A stretch of DNA of 64,000 nucleotides from positions 186,001-250,000 of the forward strand of contig CAJTLN010000004.1 of the NCBI GenBank assembly GCA_910577505.1, in the 5' to 3' direction. This DNA is from an uncultured Bacilli bacterium. GTDB taxonomy: Bacteria > Bacillota_I > Bacilli_A > RF39 > UBA660. Under the pieces are notes generated by a model, which saw only the letters and a program-made list of their open reading frames with translations, was not told the DNA's origin and searched no databases. Shown here in pieces: positions 1-9,212 of the stretch. The translations under genes and the position numbers were made by a program. Position 1 is the stretch's first letter. The number at the start of each line of letters is the position of its first letter.

Positions 1-1502
1 TCGCCAGTTGATTTTGTTTTCTTTATTTCACTAGAAAGATATACTTTATCAATATCATTATATCCATTTTTAGTCAATATTTTCTTTATTATTCCTAAAG
101 GCAAATACATATCAGAAGTACAAATTACTTTTTTACCACATTCTAATGCTAATTGATAAAGATTATAAGCTGTTTTTCTTTGATCACAAAATTTAATTTC
201 TAATTCCCCTTCAAGTTTCTTTAACTTATTTAGAATTTTATTATCAATATAATATACATCATGAATTACATTATAAATATCGTCTAATGTTATTTCTTGG
301 ATAGATGAATCTTCTTCATACTGATTATTTCTTGCGATTACTTCACTAACTTCTCTCATTTCGGAAAATTCTACTCCACCAACAACTTCTTTTCTATATT
401 CTTTATCTAAAAATTTAAATAAATCTGCTGGACGTAAAAATGGTCTTACAACTAATGTATCAAATATATCAAAACTAATACATTTAATTTTTTCATCAGT
501 AATCTGCACATGTAATTTTTCTAGACGATCATCCCACTTCGAAACAATACTTGAAAAGAATCCTGAATTTGAAATTTCTTCATCTTTTTCACAATAATTA
601 TTCATCAAATCTTCTAATAACTTTTTATCAGTTTTAGAAATTTTCTTGGCATTTCTAATATAACCTCTATGCATTCCTGCATATAGAAGTTTCCAATTGT
701 TGAAATTTTTTTCATACTTATCGTAAACCTTTTTTTCTTTTAAGAAATTTTCAACAAAAGTAAAAGAAGTAATTAAATCATTTATATTATTTGTTTCTTT
801 AGTAACATTAATATCATTAATTGAAGTACTTGTAATCCCATGTTTGCAATAAAACAAACATTCATAATCCACTTTAGTAACTTTATTTGCATAGTAAAAT
901 AAGACTGTTGAAAATGCAAAATCTTCAGTCATTAATAATCTTTTTGTAATTTTTTTATAATGAGGTTCTGCCTTTTTCCACAATTTCATAGAATATAATT
1001 GATTACATCCTGTATGCCACGAGAAATTTAAGCCTTCCTGTCTAAAGTATTCTCCTAGACACTCCTCGCCATTCAATTCATTAAAATTAGTTTCAAATAA
1101 ATTAAAATACTCCTCTTTACCATCGTCATACTTTAAAACAATATTTCCTATAACAATATCAGATGAACTTTTTTCTGCTTCATAAACCATACTTCTAAAA
1201 TAATCATGAGAAACATAATCATCAGCATCTAAAAAAGCTATATAATCTCCAGTAGCATGTTCCGCACCTGTTAAACGAGCATGAAAAAGTCCTTTATTTT
1301 TCTCATGTTTTACATATTTTATTCTATCATCGTTATATTTAGCCATAATCGAATCACAATCACCAGGAGAACCATCATTTACAACTATTATTTCTAAATT
1401 CTTATAAGACTGTTCTAATAAACAATCTAGCATCGTTTCAATGTACATTTCATTATTATAATTTGCAATAGCAACTGATATTTTTTTATTTATTTTTTTC
1501 AT
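1..1502 (-). CDS. GT2 glycosyltransferase fused to HAD-like domain (partial, runs off left edge)
   Basis: Translated by eye on the minus strand from the ATG at 1502. It is open to the window edge, so the C-terminus is missing (about 500 residues seen). Residues 1-110 are a GT-A family 2 glycosyltransferase: SVAIANYNNE at the start, IIVVNDGSPGD, then the metal-binding FLDADDY. From about residue 355 a HAD-superfamily domain begins with ISFDIFDTLVVRP (nucleophile Asp in DIFDTL) and continues to motif II CTSDMYLP. GT2-HAD fusions are known in capsule and rhamnan/teichoic loci of Firmicutes. It lies 29 bases after the ABC exporter permease and is probably in the same operon, adding or modifying a residue of the exported polymer. 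The sugar substrate cannot be told. It was overlooked by simple ORF calling only because no stop lies inside the window. Confidence 0.85.
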   Translation of the reverse strand, partial: MKKINKKISVAIANYNNEMYIETMLDCLLEQSYKNLEIIVVNDGSPGDCDSIMAKYNDDRIKYVKHEKNKGLFHARLTGAEHATGDYIAFLDADDYVSHDYFRSMVYEAEKSSSDIVIGNIVLKYDDGKEEYFNLFETNFNELNGEECLGEYFRQEGLNFSWHTGCNQLYSMKLWKKAEPHYKKITKRLLMTEDFAFSTVLFYYANKVTKVDYECLFYCKHGITSTSINDINVTKETNNINDLITSFTFVENFLKEKKVYDKYEKNFNNWKLLYAGMHRGYIRNAKKISKTDKKLLEDLMNNYCEKDEEISNSGFFSSIVSKWDDRLEKLHVQITDEKIKCISFDIFDTLVVRPFLRPADLFKFLDKEYRKEVVGGVEFSEMREVSEVIARNNQYEEDSSIQEITLDDIYNVIHDVYYIDNKILNKLKKLEGELEIKFCDQRKTAYNLYQLALECGKKVICTSDMYLPLGIIKKILTKNGYNDIDKVYLSSEIKKTKSTG

Positions 1503-1531
1503 ATTAAAACTCCCTATCTATATATTAACTT

Positions 1532-2305
1532 CTAAAGTTCCTCTGCAAATCCCTTTTGAAGTTTAGAAAATACTAAATAACCAATAAAGCAGAAAAATAA
1601 ACTAATTCCCACTATTATTATTAAAGGTAATAAATCAGGAATAGAATGGAAAATAAAGATTGATCTAAATCCTTCAATAACATAAGCAACTGGATTTAAT
1701 TTAACCACCCATGAAAACTGAGATGGAACTCTAGAAGATGCATATGCAATTGGTGTTGCATAAAACAATAACTGCAAAACAACTCCAATAAAGTGTTGTA
1801 AATCTCTAAAATAAACTGTAATGCTTGATACGAAAAAAGAGATTGCAATTAAGAAAAAATATAAAACCATTAAAAGAATCGGATAAAAAATCCAAGTCCA
1901 GTAAAAGCCTAATCCATTTAGTAAAACAAAACAAACTATAATAACAGAAGAAATAACAAAATTAACAGCTTCAGCAGTTACAACAGATATAGGCAATATT
2001 TCTCTTGGAAAGAATACTTTCTTTATAATTCCCCCATTTTCAATCATTGTATAAGCACACCTATTTACAGCAGCTGAGAAAAATGTCCAAGGAATCAATC
2101 CACAACAAATAAAAACTGCATAATTTGGTTCACCTGCTCCTAATATTTTATCAAAAACAAAAGCATAAACTGCAATTTGCAATAATGGATTTAAGAAAGA
2201 CCATAAAACTCCCAAAAAAGAATTTTTATACTTACCTCTTACATCCTTTTTAACACTAGTTTTTAATAATTCTCTATATTCATATAAATTTTTAAATATA
2301 TTCAT
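1532..2305 (-). CDS. ABC-2 type polysaccharide export permease (Wzm/TagG-like)
   Basis: 257 residues, the usual length for TagG/Wzm/RfbA permeases. About six hydrophobic segments (roughly residues 35-60, 68-90, 110-135, 142-168, 175-195, 228-248) follow an amphipathic N-terminus with the family's KYKNSFLGVLWSFLNPLLQ. It should pair with the ATPase encoded just upstream (8-base gap) to move lipid-linked polysaccharide or teichoic acid out across the membrane. Gene order ATPase-permease-glycosyltransferase is typical of ABC-dependent polysaccharide export. TagG versus O-antigen type cannot be separated from sequence alone. Confidence in the family is high. Confidence 0.92.
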   Translation of the reverse strand: MNIFKNLYEYRELLKTSVKKDVRGKYKNSFLGVLWSFLNPLLQIAVYAFVFDKILGAGEPNYAVFICCGLIPWTFFSAAVNRCAYTMIENGGIIKKVFFPREILPISVVTAEAVNFVISSVIIVCFVLLNGLGFYWTWIFYPILLMVLYFFLIAISFFVSSITVYFRDLQHFIGVVLQLLFYATPIAYASSRVPSQFSWVVKLNPVAYVIEGFRSIFIFHSIPDLLPLIIIVGISLFFCFIGYLVFSKLQKGFAEEL

Positions 2306-2313
2306 ATTAACAC

Positions 2314-3057
2314 CTACCTAGTTCCCTCAATATATGCTTCTACGACTTCATTTGGCTTGCCATCCATTTTTATCTTACCATCGCATAACCAAATTGCTCT
2401 ATTACATAATTCTTTAACTTGTCCCATACTATGTGTAACAAAAACCATTGTTTTACCTTCATTACGTAATTCTTTCATTTTATTTAAACATTTCTCTTGG
2501 AAATGCTGATCACCTACTGAAAGAATTTCATCAACTAATAATATTTCTGCATCAACATTAATAGCTACCGAGAAAGCAAGTCTCATATACATTCCTGAAG
2601 AATAAGTTCTTACTGGATTATCGATATATGAGCCAAGTTCAGAAAATTCTATAATTTGATCTAATCTTTCATCAATTTCTTTTTTTGTTAAACCAAATAT
2701 AGAAGCATTAAAATAGATATTCTCTCTACCAGAAAAGTCTGGATGGAATCCTGCTCCTAACTCTAACAAGGAAGTTAATTTTCCATTAGTAATTATTTTA
2801 CCTTTATTAGGATAAATAATTTTAGTCATTAATTTTAATAAAGTAGATTTACCACTACCATTAACACCGATTAGAGCTACACACTCTCCCTTTTTAACAT
2901 TTAAACTAACACCATCAAGAACAACTCTTTTCTCCCTTTGGTTCCTTTTAAATAAAGATAATAAACTTTCTTTTATTGTATTTGATTTATCTAAAAAAAC
3001 ATTAAATGTTTTATAAACATTATCTACAACTATACTATATTGTTCTTTTTTCATCAT
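2314..3057 (-). CDS. Polysaccharide ABC exporter ATPase (Wzt/TagH-like)
   Basis: 247 residues with one ABC domain. Walker A is GVNGSGKST at about residue 64, the signature is YSSGMYMRLAFS and Walker B is ILLVDEILSVGD, all characteristic of the RfbB/Wzt/TagH branch. It lacks the long C-terminal carbohydrate-binding extension of some Wzt proteins, so it probably does not recognise a glycan end-cap. It powers the permease encoded 8 bases downstream. The gene begins a transcription unit: about 100 bases and a terminator separate it from the sulfatase gene. The start could be either of two adjacent ATGs behind AAAGGA. Confidence 0.93.
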   Translation of the reverse strand: MMKKEQYSIVVDNVYKTFNVFLDKSNTIKESLLSLFKRNQREKRVVLDGVSLNVKKGECVALIGVNGSGKSTLLKLMTKIIYPNKGKIITNGKLTSLLELGAGFHPDFSGRENIYFNASIFGLTKKEIDERLDQIIEFSELGSYIDNPVRTYSSGMYMRLAFSVAINVDAEILLVDEILSVGDQHFQEKCLNKMKELRNEGKTMVFVTHSMGQVKELCNRAIWLCDGKIKMDGKPNEVVEAYIEGTR

Positions 3058-3137
3058 CTACATTCCTTTCATTATAGATTATAACATACATACACTCAAT
3101 CATCCAACACTTGACAGTAAAAAAATTGCCTACAAAA

Positions 3138-3159
3138 AAAGAAAGACTAATCTTTCTTT
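3138..3159 (-). terminator. Rho-independent terminator of the sulfatase operon
   Basis: AAAGAAAGA (3138-3146) pairs with TCTTTCTTT (3151-3159) around a 4-base loop. On the minus strand it is followed by a T-run and it overlaps the stop codon of the LtaS-like gene. It separates the glycosyltransferase/sulfatase operon from the ABC exporter genes. Confidence 0.75.
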
Positions 3160-5003
3160 TATTCACTATTATTTTTAGCATAATAGTTAGTATTAATAAT
3201 CATATCATTTAAAAGCATTTTGTCGCTAACTTTCTGCGAAGTAACTTTAAAGTAATCTGTTTTATTATCAATATTTTTATCTAAACTATATATATTTCCA
3301 TCATACCAGCTTCCATCATAAAACATAATTAAATCTTCATGATTAGAAGAGAATAAATCAGTTCCAACATAATTTTTAGAGTTATAAGAAATCCCAAAAA
3401 GATTAAATATAGTTGGAACCATATCTACATCATTAACAAGCGTATCTATTTTTTTAGATTTTATATCTGTAGAATATATTACAAAAGGCAATTGTTTAAT
3501 ATTATAATTTTCATCTATTTTATTAAATTTTTTCAAATCACTATCAGTATAATCATATAAATAAGCTTGATGATCAGTATACATTACGATAACTGTATCA
3601 TCTAATATTTTATCTTCTTCTAAGCGTTTTAATAATGCAGCTAATAAATCATCGGTTCGCTTAGCTAAATATCTAAAACAACTAATACCACTCTTTTTAG
3701 CTGCTTCATTTTCATTACATATATCATTATCTGTATAAGGTCCATGCGCTGCAATAGTTATTATAAAAGTCATAAAAGGATTATCTAAATTTTTTGGAAC
3801 TATCCAATCATATACCTGATCATTTGTAGCCATCTGAGCATCTACATAATATTCATAGGGATTTAAATCATCGTACAAAAAATAACTATTATTAAATCCC
3901 ATATTTCTATGCAATTCTCTTCTATTATAGTAAACACCATTATTTTCATGAGCTGATATTGTTGTGTATCCATTCTTAGCAAAAATACTTGGTATAGATT
4001 GAGTATAAATATTATTATTTATCCTATAATAAGCATTATTGTACATTAAACCTGTCATAGAAGTAAATTCTGTTGCAATAGTAGACCCACCAGCGCTTAA
4101 AGCTGAATACCTATTAGTAAAATCCCATCCATCTTTACGCATTTTATATAATGTTGGCATAGTATTTTTATCAACTACAACATTATCTATACTTTCTAAC
4201 ATTATCATTATTAGATTTTTTCCTTCAAAAATACCTGTATATTTATTACTATCCTCTTCCTCTATTTCAAATGAATTCATTAACTCTTCTACTTCTTCTA
4301 TAGTATAATTAGTCATATAATTTTCTTTTAAATAAAGGTAAGCATCTCTAACACTATAATGATAAAATCCTATAGTCTCAGCACTTCTTTTAGAATTAAC
4401 AAAATTATCATAGTAATATCTTGGACTCGTTATATTCTGCCAATCATCTTCTTCCAAATATAAAGAATTAATTGCAATCACATTTCCTACAATCAACAAA
4501 ACATAAGCTATTGGATACAACAAATAAAACTTTTTAGTATATTTAAATTCAAATCTTCCTCTTAACCAAATCAAGAAAATTAAAATAATTAAAGTAATCA
4601 TTATAAATATTACAAAAATTATATTAATATGCTCATATATTGCATTTATATATGTTAATCCCTCTGATACATTATTTAAATTATAAAAGTCTAAAGGTAT
4701 CGATTTAATTTTTAACATCATATAATTTACTATAAAGTAAATTAAATCTATAACATAGAATAAACTCAATGTTATTCTAGAAATTTTTTTAGTTTTTATA
4801 AAAAATAAAGGAAAGAAATAACAAATAAAAACTATAGTAAGAAAATTAGGTATTAACCCTTTTCCTGGATAAAATGGATCTATTGTAATAGCTATATATC
4901 TTAAATAAATCTCAAATATATAAAATAAGAACATTAATCCTAAGATATATATTGTTTTCATAAAAAAGTCTTTAGAAAATATTTTATCTCGAATTTTTTT
5001 CAT
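3159..5003 (-). CDS. LtaS-like membrane sulfatase/phosphoglycerol transferase
   Basis: 614 residues. Residues 1-185 carry five hydrophobic segments, followed by an extracellular alkaline-phosphatase-superfamily domain from about 260. Visible landmarks are NLIMIMLES (metal-binding Glu), AGGSTIATEFTSMTG (position of the LtaS nucleophile Thr) and VIVMYTDHQAY (the metal-binding Asp-His of the family's GDH motif). LtaS enzymes transfer glycerol phosphate from phosphatidylglycerol to a lipid or glycan outside the cell. Lying at the end of a polysaccharide operon, it may instead add phosphoglycerol to this glycan. A second member lies at 20297-22432, so the two have probably split roles. The exact acceptor is unknown. 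Confidence 0.85.
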   Translation of the reverse strand: MKKIRDKIFSKDFFMKTIYILGLMFLFYIFEIYLRYIAITIDPFYPGKGLIPNFLTIVFICYFFPLFFIKTKKISRITLSLFYVIDLIYFIVNYMMLKIKSIPLDFYNLNNVSEGLTYINAIYEHINIIFVIFIMITLIILIFLIWLRGRFEFKYTKKFYLLYPIAYVLLIVGNVIAINSLYLEEDDWQNITSPRYYYDNFVNSKRSAETIGFYHYSVRDAYLYLKENYMTNYTIEEVEELMNSFEIEEEDSNKYTGIFEGKNLIMIMLESIDNVVVDKNTMPTLYKMRKDGWDFTNRYSALSAGGSTIATEFTSMTGLMYNNAYYRINNNIYTQSIPSIFAKNGYTTISAHENNGVYYNRRELHRNMGFNNSYFLYDDLNPYEYYVDAQMATNDQVYDWIVPKNLDNPFMTFIITIAAHGPYTDNDICNENEAAKKSGISCFRYLAKRTDDLLAALLKRLEEDKILDDTVIVMYTDHQAYLYDYTDSDLKKFNKIDENYNIKQLPFVIYSTDIKSKKIDTLVNDVDMVPTIFNLFGISYNSKNYVGTDLFSSNHEDLIMFYDGSWYDGNIYSLDKNIDNKTDYFKVTSQKVSDKMLLNDMIINTNYYAKNNSE

Positions 5004-5022
5004 ACTACTTTTACCAACTTTC

Positions 5023-6120
5023 TTATTTGTTCTCTATCATCTTCATTATCTTTTCATATATTTCTTTATTATATTTTTTATAATCAAATTGTTCTTGTAA
5101 CTCAAATCCATTATCTAAGTATTTTTTCATATTTTCATATACACTAGCTTCGTCTCTGTCACAGAATAGTCCAAACTTGCCATCAAGATTTTCCCAGTCA
5201 CTTACTTTAGTAGATAATATTGGCTTACCAATCAACATCGCTTCTAAAAATACAACTGGATAACCTTCATATTCAGAAGATAATATTACAGCATCCGCCA
5301 TTTTATAATATGGAAATGGATTAGATTTTCTCCCCAAAAATTCAATTACATTATCTAATTTATATTTTTTTACTAAAGCATTGTAGTTAAAGTAATCAGG
5401 CCCATCACCAATAAATAATATTTTAAATTTATATCCTCCTTCAACTAACTTTTTAGAAGCTTCAATAATTCTTGTTAATTTTTTTTGATGTTCTTCATGT
5501 CTTCCAACATTTACAAAAAGTGGTACATCCTTTTCTTTTTTAAAGTCATCTATTTTCTCTTTTTCTTTTTGTAATATTTCATCCCCATTTATAAAGTTAT
5601 TGCATACTATTGATTTATCTTTTATTTCTTCATAATGTTCTGTTACATCTCTCATATTTTCTTCTGAAACAAAAACAACTCTTTTAAATTTTCTTATAAA
5701 TACGGTATCTAAAAATTTTCTCATTTCTTTTTCTTTATAATCATATAATACATAATAATTAGCATGCATCCATAATGTACTATTGCTACTAGCAGCTAAA
5801 GAAAGAAGTGCTCCCGGAATAGAATAAGTAGCAAAATTACAAGAAAAATCATATTTGTTTTTTAATTTATTTTTCCATTTAATAAGCTTCAATCTATTCT
5901 TTATTTTTCTTAATAAAACAAATTTATTATCACTAATTCTATATTCTAAAACTTCTACTTCTTTAGGAATTTGATCTAAAAATATTCCTTCTTTTTTCTC
6001 TAATATTAAAGTTACATCATAGTTTTTATAATCTAATCTCTTTAATAAATTAACTAAAGCAGTTTCAATACCACCTATACCTAAATTATAAGCAGTAAAT
6101 AATAATTTTTTTTTCTCCAT
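5023..6120 (-). CDS. GT4 family glycosyltransferase
   Basis: 365 residues with the GT-B fold of group 1 transferases. The N-terminal half has LGIGGIETALVNLL, the donor-side half has FVNVGRHEEHQKK, then ILFIGDGPD and the EYEGYPVVFLEAM (EX7E-type) sugar-nucleotide site near residue 285. It is cytoplasmic and adds a sugar to the lipid-linked repeat unit. It sits 16 bases after the PRPP synthetase gene in the same operon. The donor sugar cannot be read from sequence. Confidence 0.88.
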   Translation of the reverse strand: MEKKKLLFTAYNLGIGGIETALVNLLKRLDYKNYDVTLILEKKEGIFLDQIPKEVEVLEYRISDNKFVLLRKIKNRLKLIKWKNKLKNKYDFSCNFATYSIPGALLSLAASSNSTLWMHANYYVLYDYKEKEMRKFLDTVFIRKFKRVVFVSEENMRDVTEHYEEIKDKSIVCNNFINGDEILQKEKEKIDDFKKEKDVPLFVNVGRHEEHQKKLTRIIEASKKLVEGGYKFKILFIGDGPDYFNYNALVKKYKLDNVIEFLGRKSNPFPYYKMADAVILSSEYEGYPVVFLEAMLIGKPILSTKVSDWENLDGKFGLFCDRDEASVYENMKKYLDNGFELQEQFDYKKYNKEIYEKIMKMIENK

Positions 6121-6136
6121 AATCTTATACCATCAT

Positions 6137-7213
6137 TTATTTACCAATGATTTCTTTCATTAATTTTTGTTCTTCTTCAATTTCAATTTCTAAAACTTTA
6201 CCATATTCACTATGTTCTAAAATAACTTCTGCTAGTTGTAATGAGCAATCAACATCGTGATACCATTCTAGTTTTTTTATTTCTTCTGGAACATAAGTTA
6301 AATTAGTAGAATAAAGTCTATCAAACAATCCTTCGTCATAAGCTTTTTGAATTTTTTCAACTCCGCTTGAAAATAACGAGAATGTACAAACTAAAATAAT
6401 TTTTTTAGCTCCTCTACTTTTTAATTCTTTTGCAACATCTAACATTGATCCACCAGATGCTAACATATCATCTACCACTATAACAGTTGAATCTTGAGGA
6501 TCTTTACCTAAATAAATATGTTCAACAATAGGATTCTTTCCATTAACTAATTTTGTTAAATCTCTTCTTTTATAAAACAATCCAACATCACATCTTAATA
6601 TTTCTGCATAATATCTAGCTCTCTCCATCGCCCCCATATCTGGACTGATTGTTAACAATTTATCTTTTTCTATTTCTTCATTTTTAAATATCTCTTTTAT
6701 AATTGTTTCTGTAGCAAAAATATTTTCGAATGGCAAATTAGGAATTGCATTAGAAACATTCGGATCATGACAATCAAAAGTAATAATATTATTAACTCCA
6801 AGTGATTCTAATTCTTGTAAAGCTAAAGCACAATCAAGAGACTCTCTTTCTTTCCTTCTATGTTGTCTTGATTCATATAAAAGAGGCATTATAACAGTAA
6901 CTTTTTCAGACCTACCATTAGTTGCAGAAATTACTCTTTTTATATCTTGATAATGTTCATCTGGAGCCATATGATGAGAAAATCCATGAAAATCATATGT
7001 AACGCTATAATTTCCTACATCAGACAAAATATAAATATCTTTATTTCTAACAGATTCACTTAAATATAACTTACCTTCACCATTATTAAAACGACTAGCT
7101 TCTACTGTAAGTAAACTACTATTTCTTTTTTTAGTTAACTTCTGAATATGTTTATCAACTTTTGCTCCTAATTCTTTGCAATTTTCAAATGCAATAATCT
7201 TAATTTTATCCAT
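6137..7213 (-). CDS. prs: Ribose-phosphate pyrophosphokinase (PRPP synthetase)
   Basis: 358 residues, about 40 longer than usual Prs (about 315). It makes PRPP from ribose 5-phosphate and ATP for purines, pyrimidines, NAD and His/Trp. Seen: the flexible-loop region YESRQHRRKERESLDCA, FDCHDPN, and the PRPP-binding motif VIVVDDMLASGGSMLD near residue 248. The extra length comes from insertions such as the one around VTYDFHGFSHHMAPDEHYQ. The location inside a polysaccharide operon, 8 bases after a GT2 gene, is unusual for a housekeeping enzyme. It may be the only Prs or may supply phosphoribosyl for a ribofuranose-containing glycan; the window does not decide. Confidence 0.88.
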   Translation of the reverse strand: MDKIKIIAFENCKELGAKVDKHIQKLTKKRNSSLLTVEASRFNNGEGKLYLSESVRNKDIYILSDVGNYSVTYDFHGFSHHMAPDEHYQDIKRVISATNGRSEKVTVIMPLLYESRQHRRKERESLDCALALQELESLGVNNIITFDCHDPNVSNAIPNLPFENIFATETIIKEIFKNEEIEKDKLLTISPDMGAMERARYYAEILRCDVGLFYKRRDLTKLVNGKNPIVEHIYLGKDPQDSTVIVVDDMLASGGSMLDVAKELKSRGAKKIILVCTFSLFSSGVEKIQKAYDEGLFDRLYSTNLTYVPEEIKKLEWYHDVDCSLQLAEVILEHSEYGKVLEIEIEEEQKLMKEIIGK

Positions 7214-7221
7214 AATAACTC

Positions 7222-8106
7222 CTAAAATTTACTAGATTTAATATATCCAGGTATTACAAGCAATAATACCATTAACTTATTAAATCCTTTAACTTCTTTT
7301 ATACATTCTAACATACTCTTCTTTGTTAAATAACTAAATAAAATATAGTGCTTAATAAAATATAATCTCTTTTTAAACAACGTCTCTTTATTTACATAGC
7401 TTAAACATTCTTTAAAATATTCTAAATATCCATAAGGATATTTCTTAAACATTTTACTTATATTTTTAGAATATCCATCTTCTAAATATTCGCCAATAAC
7501 TATTTCTTTATCTTTAAATAATAACCCATCATAATCTTGGTCTATTTTATAATAAGTTCTAGCTTCTGTAACAAATTTTTCATTATGTTCTAATATATAT
7601 TTATATTTTTTTCTTATATTAGCTTTAAATGTTAAATTCATATCAAAATCAAATCCATACTTATTATGTATATCAAATAATTTTATAACACTATTATTCA
7701 TGCTACTATCTACTGTAGTATCTTTTTTCCCTAAACTTCTTTTATAAATTATTCCATATACTTTATCATTATCTAATTTCTCATAGTCTTCATTTATTAT
7801 TTTTAATGCATCATCTACTAAATAATCATCACTATCTATTTCCATAACTATATCACCAGTAACATATTTCAGTGCATTATTTATAGCTGCCATCTTACCT
7901 TGATTTTTTTGATAATGATAATCTATCTTAAAATCAACTTCTTCTATCCATTTACTTACATTCTTACCTGTATTGTCTTCTGAACCATCATCCATTATAA
8001 TCCATTCAAAATCTTTGAAAGTTTTATAATTCTTTTTTAAACTTTTATATAATGCAGGTAATAATTTTTCTCTATTATAAGTTGCTGTAACTACTGATAT
8101 TTTCAT
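7222..8106 (-). CDS. GT2 family glycosyltransferase
   Basis: 294 residues. An N-terminal GT-A domain shows ISVVTATYNREKLL, WIIMDDGSEDNT and the DXD-type MEIDSDDYLV near residue 96. The C-terminal 100 residues are basic and partly amphipathic and resemble poly-glycan GT2 enzymes that sit on the membrane face. It overlaps the preceding GT4 gene by 4 bases (ATGA), so the two are translationally coupled. Donor and acceptor are unknown. Confidence 0.86.
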   Translation of the reverse strand: MKISVVTATYNREKLLPALYKSLKKNYKTFKDFEWIIMDDGSEDNTGKNVSKWIEEVDFKIDYHYQKNQGKMAAINNALKYVTGDIVMEIDSDDYLVDDALKIINEDYEKLDNDKVYGIIYKRSLGKKDTTVDSSMNNSVIKLFDIHNKYGFDFDMNLTFKANIRKKYKYILEHNEKFVTEARTYYKIDQDYDGLLFKDKEIVIGEYLEDGYSKNISKMFKKYPYGYLEYFKECLSYVNKETLFKKRLYFIKHYILFSYLTKKSMLECIKEVKGFNKLMVLLLVIPGYIKSSKF

Positions 8107-9212
8107 ACTTCACCATCTATTAAACTAATGACTTCATTTAATATTTCCTTATTCATATCTTTATTCTTTTTCAATGCTTTAGGTTTATTTTTTACTATAT
8201 CTTTGATTCCTTCATAAATACCTTTTTCATTATTTTTTACAATCTTACTATCGTTATAACCAATTAATGTTTCACGAGCAGCAGAATCAGTTATAAGTAT
8301 ATATTTATTTAGAGCTTTACCTTCAAGTAATACCATTGGATACCCTTCATAATAAGACATCAACATAAAATAATCTGCAGCTTTTATATATGGATATGGG
8401 TTTTCTTTTTTACCTAATAAAATAAATGAATCTTCTACACCATATTCTTTTATTTTACTTTCAAGTTCTCCCCTTAAAGGTCCATCTCCAACAATGTAAA
8501 TATTGTGTTCAAAGCCATCACTTATTAACTTTTTATGTACATCAAGCAAACGTAAAACTGCTTTTTGATCAACCAAGCGTGATACTTGGACAAAAGATAC
8601 TTTCTTTTTATTTATTATATCGTCAACTTTAAATTCTTTTGCTTTTTCTTTAACACTATCAGTATTTAAATAATTATAAATTACTTGCATATCCGCTTTT
8701 ACATCAGGAAAATATTTTTTAAATTTCTTCATATTATCTTTAGAAACAAAAACTAAATTATCATATTTTGTATAACATTTCTTATTCATTTTTTGTTTTA
8801 CTGAAGAACCTTTATCTTTACCAAACACATCTTCTATATCATTATGTACCCAAACTATTTTTTTAGCTTTACTATCCTCAGACATAATCCAAGTAATTGG
8901 TCCTTCTAAAAAAGCTATTTCTACATCAAATTTATCTTTAATATATTTGTCATAAATTTTTTTCCTCAAGTTAGAACAAATCATTTGTAAAGAAATCCAT
9001 TTTCTTTTCATAAAACTAATTTCATTAAAACTTTCTTTATAAACAGAAACAAATTTTACTTTTTTATCTAATTGTTTTTCAAATTCACCATTGCCATACA
9101 ATGCAAATATAGTTATTTCATACTTATCACATATTTCATTGACAATATCAACTAGTACTCTTTCAGCTCCTCCTAAACCTAAACTAGTAATACCAAATAC
9201 TATTTTTTTCAT
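8103..9212 (-). CDS. GT4 family glycosyltransferase
   Basis: 369 residues, GT-B fold. SLGLGGAERVLVDI is at the N-terminus, then VSFVQVSRLVDQKA, NIYIVGDGPLRGELE and SYYEGYPMVLLEGKAL, the nucleotide-sugar site. It overlaps both neighbours by 4 bases, in the order polymerase-GT4-GT2, so the three are coupled. It is similar in design to the GT4 at 5023-6120 but not a close copy. The sugar is unknown. Confidence 0.88.
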   Translation of the reverse strand: MKKIVFGITSLGLGGAERVLVDIVNEICDKYEITIFALYGNGEFEKQLDKKVKFVSVYKESFNEISFMKRKWISLQMICSNLRKKIYDKYIKDKFDVEIAFLEGPITWIMSEDSKAKKIVWVHNDIEDVFGKDKGSSVKQKMNKKCYTKYDNLVFVSKDNMKKFKKYFPDVKADMQVIYNYLNTDSVKEKAKEFKVDDIINKKKVSFVQVSRLVDQKAVLRLLDVHKKLISDGFEHNIYIVGDGPLRGELESKIKEYGVEDSFILLGKKENPYPYIKAADYFMLMSYYEGYPMVLLEGKALNKYILITDSAARETLIGYNDSKIVKNNEKGIYEGIKDIVKNKPKALKKNKDMNKEILNEVISLIDGEV

